A stretch of 64,000 nucleotides of DNA from Tropicimonas isoalkanivorans (GTDB lineage: Bacteria > Pseudomonadota > Alphaproteobacteria > Rhodobacterales > Rhodobacteraceae): positions 282,810 to 346,809 of the forward strand of contig NZ_FOLG01000002.1 in NCBI RefSeq assembly GCF_900112335.1, written 5' to 3'. The notes under the pieces were generated by a model. It ran no database searches. It worked only from the letters and a program-made list of their open reading frames with translations, and had not been told where the DNA came from. The position numbers were made by a program, and so were the translations under genes. Of this stretch, positions 17,576 to 26,264 are shown one piece after another. Numbering within the stretch: the first letter of the stretch is position 1; each line of letters starts with the position of its first letter.

Positions 17576-18229
17576 TTACAGCGAGAATGCTTTCTCCGCC
17601 TCGAACCCTGGCATTACGGGCGCACCGGCATTGAACGCGAACCGCCAGTTCACGGCACCGTCTATCTTGTATCCTATTCTGACTGCACCACATTCACTGT
17701 CCATGAACAGGCAGGCGATGCGTCCGCCCTCCTTGAGCTGGTCCATGAATGCTTGTGGCAGCGTGGCAACACCGCCCTGAATCATGATGACGTCGTAGGG
17801 GCCGTGCTGCGGCGCGCCCTCCGTCAGCGGACCCTGGATCACCGCGGCATTGTCCACGCCTTCTGCGGCGAGCGTGGATTCTGCTTCCGACGCAAGGTCC
17901 TGATCCTCTTCCAGCGCGACCACCGCTTCGGCCAGCCGGGCCGCGACGGCAGTGGCGTAGCCCAGCCCCGCGGCGACATCGAGAACCAGGTCGGTCGGCC
18001 CGATGTTGAGCGCATCGAGCATCTTGGCAAGCGTCCGCGGCTCCAGCATCACGCGCCGGTCACCGATCGGCACGTTCTGGCCCGCATAGGCGACCTCGCG
18101 GAGGTTGGCCGGCACGTAGAGTTCCCGCGGGACGGCCAGCAGCGCACTTATGATCGAATACTTCGTAACGTCGGATGGCCGGATTTGCGTATCGACCATC
18201 GTTGTGCGCAGGGATGTGAAGGAGCTCAT
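17576..18229 (-). CDS. pcm: Protein-L-isoaspartate O-methyltransferase
   Basis: A 217-residue SAM-dependent methyltransferase of the PCMT family, which repairs isoaspartyl residues in aged proteins. It begins with the substrate-side segment MVDTQIRPSDVT and has RVMLEPRTLAKML before the SAM-binding loop VLDVAAGLGYATAV (near residue 82), followed by ALEEDQDLA. In alphaproteobacteria this divergent PCMT commonly precedes tolC, as here. The ATG at 18229 has AGAGGTATTCG directly upstream. Confidence 0.87.
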   Translation of the reverse strand: MSSFTSLRTTMVDTQIRPSDVTKYSIISALLAVPRELYVPANLREVAYAGQNVPIGDRRVMLEPRTLAKMLDALNIGPTDLVLDVAAGLGYATAVAARLAEAVVALEEDQDLASEAESTLAAEGVDNAAVIQGPLTEGAPQHGPYDVIMIQGGVATLPQAFMDQLKEGGRIACLFMDSECGAVRIGYKIDGAVNWRFAFNAGAPVMPGFEAEKAFSL

Positions 18230-18648
18230 CGAATACCTCTGTCGACCCGGAAGCGTCGAGATCGTGTCGCATACTCGCCAGAGTGAAGCAACCTGCCGGC
18301 ACGCCGCACGCCTGCCCGTCCCCTGTTAAAAATGGCGGCGGGTCCTTTCCGGAAACCCGCCGCCCAACGCGCGGAAACCGCGCGGTCAGAGCACGTGAGT
18401 GGTGCTTGTGGCGCCCCCTTTTCTGACGCGGGGGTCAAACCGCCCGGCTGCCTGTCAAATACGTGGCGTGCCGGGCATCGCTCGATGGGCCGATGGGCGT
18501 GACCCTTCACGTTGGCGCTCGAGCCGGCGCACGGGTGGCAAGCGGGTCCGGCGCCGGTTCCGAACCCCGCCTACCGCAGGTCCAACGTGAATATCTGCAC
18601 CGGTACACCCGGATCAGTCCCGTACCCGCGTGACCCGCCCGCACGGAG
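18230..18648. other. Intergenic stretch between pcm and the LuxR gene
   Basis: About 420 bases with no convincing gene. It holds the hairpin terminator at 18326–18364 and presumably the promoter of the pcm–tolC–PopZ-like unit, for which I see no clear −35/−10 pair. Confidence 0.5.
18326..18364 (-). terminator. Rho-independent terminator on the minus strand
   Basis: A 10-bp perfect stem (GGCGGCGGGT at 18334–18343 with ACCCGCCGCC at 18355–18364) has an 11-nt loop that itself contains TTCCGGAA. Read on the minus strand it is followed by ATTTTTAA. It would end transcripts from the LuxR-type gene, whose stop lies about 285 bases earlier, and separate them from pcm. Confidence 0.7.
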
Positions 18649-19392
18649 CTACGGACCCCAGCCTGACGTCGCGTTCTGAACCAGTCCCGCGCCCAGCCCC
18701 TTCACCGCCGCCGTCGTCCGGTCGTGAACCCGCAGCTTCTTGAAGATCCGCCGTATATGCGTGTCGACGGTATGGACGGAGATTCCGAGGATGTCCGCAA
18801 TGACGGAGTTGGACTTGCCCTGCGCGATCCACTCCAGAATCTCGACCTCGCGCGCGGTCAGGCGATGGGCCTCCTGCTCCTCCGGCGGAACCAGTCGGCA
18901 ATAGGCCAGATGCGCCGCCTGCCCCACCAGCTGCAACTCCCCCAATTCCGACGGCTCCAGCCGCGGAAAATCCTCCGGGAAACCGAGATTTATCGTTCCA
19001 TTCCGACTATTTGGCCCGAACATCTGAATGACCACTCCATTCCCGGGAATCTCGGTGCGAACGATATCCAGAAAGGCCAATTCGGCGTCCGAGAGCTTCC
19101 TCTTCGTTTCGACATCGGACCAGTAGAAGGGCTCTGTCGTCACTAGGGCGACCGCCGAGATGGGGTTGCTGCGATGGTACCCCTCGGCAACGGAACGCCG
19201 AATGAACCCATCTGGGAATCCGTCGTGATAGATGGTGGGCGTCATGTCCCGGTCGGGGTCGCCCTGTACGTGACGGTAGCTGATACGAATCCCGCCGCGA
19301 CTATAGAAAAAGGTGAGCATCACCCGCCAGAGCGCGTCCGCATCCGTTACCTTGCGCAGAGCGTCGACGAACTCCCGGCAATCTGTCTTCAT
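18649..19392 (-). CDS. LuxR-family regulator with autoinducer-type domain (solo)
   Basis: The 247-residue regulator has an N-terminal autoinducer-binding-type domain (about 1–165) and a C-terminal GerE/LuxR HTH: LTAREVEILEWIAQGKSN, then VHTVDTHIRRIFKKL. No luxI synthase is nearby, so it is a LuxR solo. At the usual ligand-contacting DPV position the sequence reads RSNPISA, with Asn for Asp, while the Trp of PFYWSDV is kept; this may mean altered or lost acyl-homoserine-lactone binding. ATG 19392 has AGGATAGG upstream; the preceding GTG could add one residue. Targets are unknown. Confidence 0.87.
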   Translation of the reverse strand: MKTDCREFVDALRKVTDADALWRVMLTFFYSRGGIRISYRHVQGDPDRDMTPTIYHDGFPDGFIRRSVAEGYHRSNPISAVALVTTEPFYWSDVETKRKLSDAELAFLDIVRTEIPGNGVVIQMFGPNSRNGTINLGFPEDFPRLEPSELGELQLVGQAAHLAYCRLVPPEEQEAHRLTAREVEILEWIAQGKSNSVIADILGISVHTVDTHIRRIFKKLRVHDRTTAAVKGLGAGLVQNATSGWGP

Positions 19393-19441
19393 CACGCGCG
19401 CCTATCCTGTCGGGGCCATGGGCCGGTTCCGGCAGATACCT

Positions 19442-20011
19442 CTAGACTGCCTCCAGACGCACCTCGCCCGTCGCCTGCGACACACGATAGACCACGCCCT
19501 GCCGATCCTCCAAACCGGCCATGGCGGGAATATCGAGACCGAGCAGCATTCCGCGGAGCAGTTGCGAGGTAACACCGTGTGTGACGACGATCACCGGCGC
19601 CCTTTGTTCCGCCAGCCAGTCCGCAATACGAGCCTGCATCTGCGCCAACCGCTCGCCCCCGGGGGCGTCGAACTTCCACAGGAAGGGGTGCGGGTCGTCC
19701 ACGGTGCTGGGCCAGAGCCGCTCGATCTCCTCCAGCGTCCGCCCCTGCCACTCGCCCATGCCGACCTCGGCAAGGCGCCGGTCGAAGACGGGCCGCACCC
19801 CCGGCAGCGCCAGCGCCGCCGTCTCTGCCGTCCGGCCGCTGGGGCTGCTGTGGACGGCCAGCCCCTCCACCCCGGCTCCGCGCAGGATCTCCCCCTGCCG
19901 CAGGGCCTGCGCGCGTCCACGTTCGGTCAACGGCGAATCCAGATGGCTCTGCATCCGCCCCTCGACGTTCCAGACCGTCTCGCCGTGGCGCAGGATGTAA
20001 AAGTCGGTCAT
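19442..20011 (-). CDS. Histidine phosphatase family protein
   Basis: A 189-residue phosphoglycerate-mutase-like phosphatase. It has the LRHGET catalytic signature at residues 7–12, an SPSGRTAETA substrate segment near 55, Glu in GMGEWQGR, and the second histidine in VVTHGVTSQLLRG. It could act on sugar phosphates, adenosylcobalamin precursors or other small phosphates; the substrate is not visible. The open frame continues upstream through the tRNA-Val gene, but MTDFYILRHGE at 20011 is the natural start. Confidence 0.85.
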   Translation of the reverse strand: MTDFYILRHGETVWNVEGRMQSHLDSPLTERGRAQALRQGEILRGAGVEGLAVHSSPSGRTAETAALALPGVRPVFDRRLAEVGMGEWQGRTLEEIERLWPSTVDDPHPFLWKFDAPGGERLAQMQARIADWLAEQRAPVIVVTHGVTSQLLRGMLLGLDIPAMAGLEDRQGVVYRVSQATGEVRLEAV

Positions 20012-20043
20012 GCCAGGCCCGCGCAGCAAGTGGGGGGTGGGGA

Positions 20044-20118
20044 TGGTGGGTGATGAGGGATTTGAACCCCCGACATCTTCGATGTGAACGAAGCGCTCTA
20101 CCACTGAGCTAATCACCC
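20044..20118 (-). tRNA. tRNA-Val(CAC), copy 1
   Basis: The minus strand reads as a complete tRNA cloverleaf. The acceptor stem is GGGTGAT/ATCACCC, the D arm GCTC…GAGC, the anticodon stem CTTCG/CGAAG with loop TTCACAT (anticodon CAC, reading GUG Val), and the T arm GGGGGTTCAAATCCCTC. The discriminator is A and CCA is encoded. An identical gene lies at 20607–20681. Confidence 0.96.
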
Positions 20119-20222
20119 GGTGGCGTGCGGGATAGCGGCAACCCCGAAGTTTGGCAAGGCGCAAACAGCCCCCGCTGCCGGCCTCCTAACGGGCCGTCCC
20201 AGCCCCGGCCGCCGTGATCGCC

Positions 20223-20465
20223 TCACCGCGCGCAGATCTTCTTCACCTGGTTCTTGATCGAAGTGTTCTTGCTGCCGTCGCTGCGGTTCGGATCGTTCTT
20301 GATCCCGGTGATCCGCGCCGCGTCATTCAGCGTGACCTTGGCGATGCACTCTTCCGACACACCGTCCCTGCGCAAGTCGGCAATCACCGTCTGTTCCATG
20401 TTCGATGCGGCCTGTGCGGACGACGCGGCAGCCACCATAACGAGACCCAATGCCATGCGTTTCAT
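20223..20465 (-). CDS. Small exported protein of unknown function
   Basis: An 80-residue protein with a clear signal peptide (MKRMALGLVMVAAASSAQA, cleavage before ASN). The mature part is about 61 residues with two cysteines, one in EECIAK and one near the end in KKICAR, which could form a disulfide. Lys and Asp are frequent (GIKNDPNRSDGSKN). An upstream in-frame ATG at 20489 is possible but would displace the signal peptide. It lies between two identical tRNA-Val genes on the same strand. I know of no family for it. Confidence 0.65.
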   Translation of the reverse strand: MKRMALGLVMVAAASSAQAASNMEQTVIADLRRDGVSEECIAKVTLNDAARITGIKNDPNRSDGSKNTSIKNQVKKICAR

Positions 20466-20606
20466 CACTGTAATCCAATTGAAAGTCACATGATCCGCAT
20501 ATGGGGAGATCGGGCGAAAATATCACCGCCCTCGGCCTCCCCGCACGTCGATTTGATCCGCGCGGACAGGGCCGCCCATGGCAGGCGCGCGATCGACTTG
20601 GGGGGA

Positions 20607-20681
20607 TGGTGGGTGATGAGGGATTTGAACCCCCGACATCTTCGATGTGAACGAAGCGCTCTACCACTGAGCTAATCACCC
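20607..20681 (-). tRNA. tRNA-Val(CAC), copy 2
   Basis: Identical to the tRNA at 20044–20118 in every base, including the encoded CCA and the short flank GGGATGG on its 3' side. The intervening 488 bases carry the small exported-protein gene. Having two copies of the GUG-reading tRNA fits the GC-rich codon use of the window. Confidence 0.96.
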
Positions 20682-20795
20682 GGCGACGAGCGAAATACCG
20701 GCTGCCACGCCCGTTTGCAAGGCTGAAACGGGCCGCCTCCGGCACCCGGAAGCGGCCGCAGGAGGCCCGCCAGTCCCCCGGCCAGCGTCGCATCG

Positions 20796-22301
20796 TCAGG
20801 CGATCAGGCCCGCGTCGAACAGGTACGGGTCCGTCATGGGCTGGAAGGTGCCGCTCGGGTCGTCGACACGGGCGAAATCCTCCACCGAAGTGATCGGCCC
20901 CTCGCTCACGAAGACTGCGCTGTCCGCAACGCCGTCCCCGTCCGGATCGACGGAAGCGTAGACCAACAGTTCACCATTCAGAACGCCTGCCACTTCCGCA
21001 TTGCTGCTGTCGCTGCCCTCCAGAAAATCGAACGCGTCGACGGTTCCGGTCTCGGGATCGTAGGCATACAACTCCCGCCCGGTGTCGGGATCGGTCGCGC
21101 TGAAGTAGAGCTTGCCGTCATGTGCCTGCAGCCCCGATGGCGCGGAGCCTTCGGCCCCCGACGCAATATCCGCGATCAACGCCACCTCGTTTGTGGTCGC
21201 GTCATAACTGCGGAGTTCGAGCCCGGTCGCCCCATCCATCGCGGTGAAGAACAGCTTCTCGTCGAAGACCATCAGGTTGCCCGGATACGAGCTCCCGCCC
21301 CCGGAGATCAACTCCGCCGCCACGGAGACGGAGCCGTCCGCCGGATCGTAATACCGCAGTTCGGACCCGTTCGCGGGATCGTAGGCCGTAAAGAACAGCT
21401 TCCCGTCGTAGACGACGAAGTCCTGCGGAGACGACCCCGGGTTGCCCGCGTAGATATCCGCCACAAGGCTCACCTCGCCCGTTGCCGGATCGTAGGAATG
21501 CAGTTCCGATCCCGTCCCGTCCCCGGTCGCGCTGAAGAACATCTTGCCGTCGAACTCGATGAACCCCTGCGGAGCGGACCACCCGGTGCCTTGGTTGATA
21601 TCGTGCAGCACGACGCCCGCGACAGGGTCATAGCTGAACAATTCCAGTCCTGCGTCGGGATCTTCGGCGCTGAAGAACAGCTTGCCGTCGAACGCGAAAA
21701 GATTCTCCGGGTACGAACTCGAGGACCCGTCCGCAATATCGGCCACCAGCGAAACGACCCCCGTCTGCGCGTCATAGCTGCGCAACTCGTAGCCGCTCGC
21801 GCGATCGTAGGCGGTAAAGAACAGCGTATCGTCGTAGACGATGAAGTCCGACGGCGATGCGCTGCCGCTGCCGTTGATCTCCGCAACCAGCGCCACTTCC
21901 CCGGTCGCCGGGTCGTAGCTGCGCAGCTCGTATCCGCTGGCGTCATATGCGGAAAAGTAGAGGCTGCCCGCATACTCTATGAATCCGGTCCGGCCCGCGA
22001 AGGAGCTGCCAGCGCCATCATTTATGTCGCCGAGCGGCGTGAGCGTCTGTCCGTCGAAGGTCCACGCCTCCCAGCCTTCCGCCGCCGTGCTGCCGCCCAG
22101 GATCGCGATCTGCGCCGGCGGTTCCGGATCGGTGGGCCCACCCGGATCGCCCGGGTCCCCGGGGTCCATCTGGTCTTCGATGACCGCGCCGATCCCGCTG
22201 TCCAGAAGGTTGTCGAGCGTTCCGTTCTTGGTGTGGACCTCGATCAGGTGGTCCAGCACATCCGACGGCGGCCCAGCCCGCTTTGCCTTGTCGTTTACCA
22301 T
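20796..22301 (-). CDS. ELWxxDGT-type repeat (beta-propeller-like) protein
   Basis: The 501-residue protein has a short helical head (1–45), a collagen-like Gly/Asp/Pro linker (MDPGDPGDPGGPTDPEPP), and then about eight 47–50-residue repeats. The repeat consensus is YDPATGEVxLVADI, GSSxPxxFxVYDGKLFF and xAYDxAxGxELRS. This matches the ELWxxDGT repeat pattern, with ELRSYD replacing ELWxxDGT, and would form beta-propeller blades. The last repeat is degenerate and includes a Ca-binding-like DPDGDGVAD. No signal peptide is seen, so export, if any, would use a C-terminal signal or another route. Function unknown. Confidence 0.78.
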   Translation of the reverse strand: MVNDKAKRAGPPSDVLDHLIEVHTKNGTLDNLLDSGIGAVIEDQMDPGDPGDPGGPTDPEPPAQIAILGGSTAAEGWEAWTFDGQTLTPLGDINDGAGSSFAGRTGFIEYAGSLYFSAYDASGYELRSYDPATGEVALVAEINGSGSASPSDFIVYDDTLFFTAYDRASGYELRSYDAQTGVVSLVADIADGSSSSYPENLFAFDGKLFFSAEDPDAGLELFSYDPVAGVVLHDINQGTGWSAPQGFIEFDGKMFFSATGDGTGSELHSYDPATGEVSLVADIYAGNPGSSPQDFVVYDGKLFFTAYDPANGSELRYYDPADGSVSVAAELISGGGSSYPGNLMVFDEKLFFTAMDGATGLELRSYDATTNEVALIADIASGAEGSAPSGLQAHDGKLYFSATDPDTGRELYAYDPETGTVDAFDFLEGSDSSNAEVAGVLNGELLVYASVDPDGDGVADSAVFVSEGPITSVEDFARVDDPSGTFQPMTDPYLFDAGLIA

Positions 22302-22579
22302 TGGCAGTCTTCCTCATCACGATACGATTCAGACACGGACGACGCCCGCCCCGGGATCTTCCTGCGGGGTTCGGACCGGCCGTGCGGCACCTGGAAACTC
22401 GGAAATCGTACAGACGAAGACGGACGTTAACCAAGAATTGCGGCAGAAAGATGCAAACGGTTATCAAACGGTTAATGGCGCTTTCGACCCCCGCGACCGT
22501 TGCGGAACCGATGCCTTTCCGCCCCTTCCCCAAGGATCGTTTCCCGGGCGGTCCCAGCCTGCAACCTGGCGGCGAATCG
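22302..22579. other. Upstream region of the repeat-protein gene
   Basis: A non-coding stretch between the repeat-protein start and the lon terminator, A/T-richer than its surroundings. It contains AAACGGTTA twice at an 11-bp interval (22455 and 22466) and GTTAAC at 22427, described under the regulatory entry. No gene is seen. Confidence 0.5.
22461..22475. promoter_or_regulatory. CtrA-like half-site pair
   Basis: TTAT, seven bases, then TTAA, which is one base from the alphaproteobacterial CtrA consensus TTAA-N7-TTAA. It lies about 160 bp upstream of the repeat-protein start. A second weaker candidate (TTAA-N7-TTGC) starts near 22428. This is pattern recognition only. Confidence 0.3.
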
Positions 22580-22608
22580 AAAAAGGGCGCCGGTGAGGGC
22601 GCCCTTTT
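22580..22608 (-). terminator. Rho-independent terminator after lon
   Basis: An 11-bp perfect stem (AAAAGGGCGCC at 22581–22591 with GGCGCCCTTTT at 22598–22608) and a 6-nt loop; on the minus strand it ends in five T residues. It lies 24 bp after the lon stop. Confidence 0.85.
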
Positions 22609-22631
22609 CCAATATCTCTATGATCCGGCCG

Positions 22632-25049
22632 TCAGTGCGCCGTCTGCGGTTCCCCGCCACGTGCGTCCTCGATGGCGGCGGCGCGTGCGGCCGCGGCTTC
22701 CTCCTCGGCCGCCTCGTCCCATTCGATGGGCTCCGGCATCCGAACCAGCGCGTGCCGCAACACATCGCGGACATTGGCCACCGGGATGATTTCCAGACCT
22801 TCCTTCACGTTGTCCGGAATCTCGGTCAGGTCCTTCTCGTTCTCCTCCGGGATGAGCACCGTCTTGATGCCGCCCCGAAGCGCCGCGAGAAGCTTCTCCT
22901 TCAGCCCGCCAATCGCCAGCACGTTGCCGCGCAGCGTGACCTCCCCGGTCATCGCGATGTCCTTGCGGACCGGGATCTTGGTCAGCACGGACACGATGGA
23001 CGTCACCATCGCCACGCCCGCCGAGGGGCCGTCCTTTGGCGTCGCCCCTTCCGGCACGTGAACGTGAATGTCGATCGTGTCGAACTTCGGCGGCTTCACC
23101 CCGATCTCCGGCGCGATGGACCGCACGAAGCTGTTGGCCGCGTCGATGGATTCCTTCATCACGTCGCCCAGCTTGCCGGTCGTCTTCATCCGCCCCTTGC
23201 CAGGAAGCTTCAGCGCCTCGATGGACAGAAGATCGCCACCGACGCTGGTCCAGGCCAGCCCGGTCACGACGCCCACCTGGTCCTCCTTCTCGGCCAGGCC
23301 ATAGCGGAACCGCTTGACGCCAAGGTAATCCTCAAGGTCCTTCGGCTCGATGACGACGGTCTCCACCTCCTTCTTGATGATCTTGGTGATCGCCTTCCGG
23401 CAGAGCTTCGCGATCTCGCGTTCCAGGTTCCGCACCCCCGCCTCACGGGTATAGGTGCGGATGATCTCGGTCAGCGCCGCATCGGTCAGTTCGAACTCCT
23501 TGGGCTTCAGCCCGTGGTTCTTCATCTGCTTGCCGATCAGGTGACGCCGCGCGATCTCGCGTTTCTCGTCCTCGGTGTAGCCGGCCAGCGGAATGATCTC
23601 CATCCGGTCCAGCAGCGGGCCCGGCATGTTGTAGGAGTTCGCCGTGGTCAGGAACATCACGTTGCTGAGGTCGTATTCCACCTCGAGATAGTGGTCCACG
23701 AACGTGTTGTTCTGCTCCGGATCGAGCACCTCAAGCATCGCGGAGGCCGGATCGCCACGGAAGTCCTGCCCCATCTTGTCGATTTCGTCGAGCAGGATGA
23801 GCGGGTTCGTGGTCTTGGCCTTCTTCAGCGCCTGGATGATCTTGCCGGGCATGGAACCGATGTAGGTCCGCCGGTGGCCACGGATCTCGGATTCGTCGCG
23901 AACGCCGCCGAGCGAGATGCGGATGAACTCGCGCCCCGTCGCCTTCGCAACCGACTTGCCGAGCGAGGTCTTGCCGACACCCGGAGGCCCGACGAGGCAC
24001 AGGATCGGCCCCTTCAGCTTGGCGGACCGCTGCTGAACGGCGAGATACTCGACGATCCGCTCCTTGACCTTCTCGAGGCTGTAGTGATCGTCGTCGAGGA
24101 CCTTCTGGGCGCGCGTCAGGTCCTTCTTGACGCGCGACTTCGTCCCCCACGGGATCGACAGCATCCAGTCGAGGTAGTTGCGGACCACGGTCGCTTCGGC
24201 GGACATGGGCGACATGTTCTTGAGCTTCTTCAGCTCCGCATCCGCCTTCTCCCGCGCTTCCTTGGAAAGCTTCGTTTCCGCGATCTTCTCTTCCAGTTCG
24301 GCGATCTCGTTGGCGCCCTCGTCGCCGTCGCCCAGTTCGCGCTGGATCGCCTTCATCTGTTCGTTCAGGTAATACTCGCGCTGCGTCCGCTCCATCTGGG
24401 ACTTCACGCGCGTCTTGATCTTCTTTTCGACCTGCAGGACGGACATCTCCCCCTGCATCAGGCCATAGACCCGCTCCAGCCGTTCCGCGACCGAGAGCGT
24501 CTCCAGAAGCTCCTGCTTCTGCTGAACTTCCACGCCAAGGTGGCCCGACACCAGGTCGGCCAGCTTCGCAGCATCGCGCGTCTCCGCGATGGCGGCGAGC
24601 GCCTCCTCGGGGATGTTCTTCTTGATCTTGGAGTACCGCTCGAATTCCTCCGCGACGGACCGGATCAGCGCGGCCACGGTGTCGCGGTCGCCCATTTCCT
24701 CCGGCAGCTCTTCGGCTCTCGCCTCGAAGAAATCTTCGTTATCAAGGTATTCAAAGATCCGCACCCGGTGGATGCCCTCGACGAGCACCTTTACGGTCCC
24801 GTCGGGCAGCTTGAGGAGTTGCAGGACATTGGCCAACACGCCCGCGGAATAGATCCCCTCGGAAGAAGGGTCGTCATCCGCAGCGTCAATCTGGCTGGCC
24901 AGAAGAATCTGCTTGTCGTCCTGCATCACCTCTTCCAGGGCCCGGACGGACTTCTCCCGGCCCACGAAAAGCGGCACGATCATGTGGGGAAACACCACGA
25001 TATCGCGCAGGGGCAACACGGGGTAGGACTGGTTGAGTGGCTCGCGCAT
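22632..25049 (-). CDS. lon: ATP-dependent protease Lon
   Basis: An 805-residue LonA protease that degrades misfolded and regulatory proteins in the cytoplasm. It has the N-terminal LON substrate domain ([20 protein letters not shown]), a long coiled middle, and an AAA+ module with GPPGVGKTS. The peptidase domain has catalytic Ser676 in [11 protein letters not shown] and the partner lysine in the [10 protein letters not shown] segment. I use ATG 25049 because AGGAA sits 9 bases upstream and MREPLNQ begins family-like sequence. In alphaproteobacteria Lon commonly controls cell-cycle factors, which is background knowledge only. Confidence 0.97.
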   Translation of the reverse strand: MREPLNQSYPVLPLRDIVVFPHMIVPLFVGREKSVRALEEVMQDDKQILLASQIDAADDDPSSEGIYSAGVLANVLQLLKLPDGTVKVLVEGIHRVRIFEYLDNEDFFEARAEELPEEMGDRDTVAALIRSVAEEFERYSKIKKNIPEEALAAIAETRDAAKLADLVSGHLGVEVQQKQELLETLSVAERLERVYGLMQGEMSVLQVEKKIKTRVKSQMERTQREYYLNEQMKAIQRELGDGDEGANEIAELEEKIAETKLSKEAREKADAELKKLKNMSPMSAEATVVRNYLDWMLSIPWGTKSRVKKDLTRAQKVLDDDHYSLEKVKERIVEYLAVQQRSAKLKGPILCLVGPPGVGKTSLGKSVAKATGREFIRISLGGVRDESEIRGHRRTYIGSMPGKIIQALKKAKTTNPLILLDEIDKMGQDFRGDPASAMLEVLDPEQNNTFVDHYLEVEYDLSNVMFLTTANSYNMPGPLLDRMEIIPLAGYTEDEKREIARRHLIGKQMKNHGLKPKEFELTDAALTEIIRTYTREAGVRNLEREIAKLCRKAITKIIKKEVETVVIEPKDLEDYLGVKRFRYGLAEKEDQVGVVTGLAWTSVGGDLLSIEALKLPGKGRMKTTGKLGDVMKESIDAANSFVRSIAPEIGVKPPKFDTIDIHVHVPEGATPKDGPSAGVAMVTSIVSVLTKIPVRKDIAMTGEVTLRGNVLAIGGLKEKLLAALRGGIKTVLIPEENEKDLTEIPDNVKEGLEIIPVANVRDVLRHALVRMPEPIEWDEAAEEEAAAARAAAIEDARGGEPQTAH

Positions 25050-25299
25050 GTTGATATTCCTGTCTGGGCAAGAAGGCACCGGCCCCAAGTCTGGCGGCAC
25101 TCGGCCTTCTCCGGTCATCGGGGCTAGAGGTGGTGGTGCCGGCGGACAAAGTCAACCTCGCCCTCTTCTGCCTCGAGCATGACGGCTCGGGCGCGGGCCG
25201 GCAAGCAGATACATTGGTCAGATTGAAGCGGCGTGCCGATCCTGTGGACCCCGCGCCGCCGGTTGTCTAGTGTCCCGCCACCGCAACGGAAGCCCTCGG

Positions 25300-26259
25300 A
25301 TGCCCCCTGAAACACCCCCCGCCCCGACGCCCCATGGCGCCTGCCGCATTGCCGCTGTCGTGGTCACCTTCAACCGGCTGGAGCATATCCGGAAAACCCT
25401 CGAACGGCTCGACATGGAGGGCATCGACCACGTCGTCGTGGTGGACAACGGCTCCACCGACGGCACACGGGAATGGCTCGAAACACAGCGGAGCCCCCGG
25501 TGTGACGTGCTGCTGACGGAGGGCAATCTTGGCGGCGCCGGCGGCTTCGCGCGCGGCATGGCGCACGCAAGAGACCACGTTGGCGCCGAATGGACCGTCC
25601 TGATGGACGACGATGGCCGCCCTGCCCCCGGCGCCCTCGCCCGGTTCCGCCAGCACGACTGGCAAACCGCGGACGCCGTGGCCGCCGCCGTCTTCTACCC
25701 CGATGGCCGGATCTGCGACATGAACCGCCCCCTGCGCAATCCCTTCGCCAAGGGGCGGAGGCAGCGCGGCTTCCGGATCGACGATGCCGCCTACGATGCC
25801 GGCGCGCCGTCTCTGCCCATCGACATGGCGACCTTCGTGGGCCTGTTCCTCTCCCGCCGAGCCTTGGAGGCGATGGACGGGCCGGACCCGCGTCTCTTTA
25901 TATATGGCGACGATCTCATCCACACGCTCCGGCTCTCGCAGGCGGGCTGCCGCATCGTCTTCGCCCCGTCGATCCGGTTCGAACACGACTGCGCGACGAT
26001 GAGCGACGCGACCAAAACTTACCGCCCGCTCTGGAAGGTCTATTACCACCACCGCAACGGCATCCTGCTCTATCGGCAGGCAGCCGGACCGCTCTCCTGG
26101 GGTTTGCTCGCGCTCAGGGCGCCGAAATGGTGGCTGGCGGGGCGCCACTATGGCGCGGACGCCCCGGAATACCGCCGCCTTCTGCGCAAGGCTCTGGCCG
26201 ACGGCATCCTGCGCCGCCTCGACGATCCGCCGCCTGGCATCCCCGGCCCGCCGCGCTGA
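25300..26259 (+). CDS. Family 2 glycosyltransferase
   Basis: A 319-residue GT-A glycosyltransferase. It has IAAVVVTFNRLEHIRKTLERL at the nucleotide-binding strand, VDNGSTDGTREWL, a MDDDGRP metal motif (DDD), and WKVYYHHRNGILLYR late in the protein. This order resembles rhamnosyl- or galactofuranosyltransferase-like enzymes acting in cell-surface polysaccharide synthesis. I use the ATG at 25300 (GGAAG nine bases upstream); a GTG at 25270 would add ten residues. It converges with tgt, five bases apart. Donor and acceptor sugars are unknown. Confidence 0.85.
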   Translation: MPPETPPAPTPHGACRIAAVVVTFNRLEHIRKTLERLDMEGIDHVVVVDNGSTDGTREWLETQRSPRCDVLLTEGNLGGAGGFARGMAHARDHVGAEWTVLMDDDGRPAPGALARFRQHDWQTADAVAAAVFYPDGRICDMNRPLRNPFAKGRRQRGFRIDDAAYDAGAPSLPIDMATFVGLFLSRRALEAMDGPDPRLFIYGDDLIHTLRLSQAGCRIVFAPSIRFEHDCATMSDATKTYRPLWKVYYHHRNGILLYRQAAGPLSWGLLALRAPKWWLAGRHYGADAPEYRRLLRKALADGILRRLDDPPPGIPGPPR

Positions 26260-26264
26260 CTGCC

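Noticed and set aside
20012-20164. N-terminal extension of the histidine phosphatase through the tRNA-Val gene
   Set aside because: It would translate a tRNA; the family start MTDFYILRHGE is at 20011.
20044-20681. A tRNA-flanked genomic island or prophage attachment pair
   Set aside because: The interval contains only one 80-residue gene and no integrase, so an island is not supported.
22500-25127. An 875-codon open frame on the plus strand opposite lon
   Set aside because: It is the antisense shadow of lon in GC-rich DNA, with His/Arg/Leu-rich composition and no motifs.
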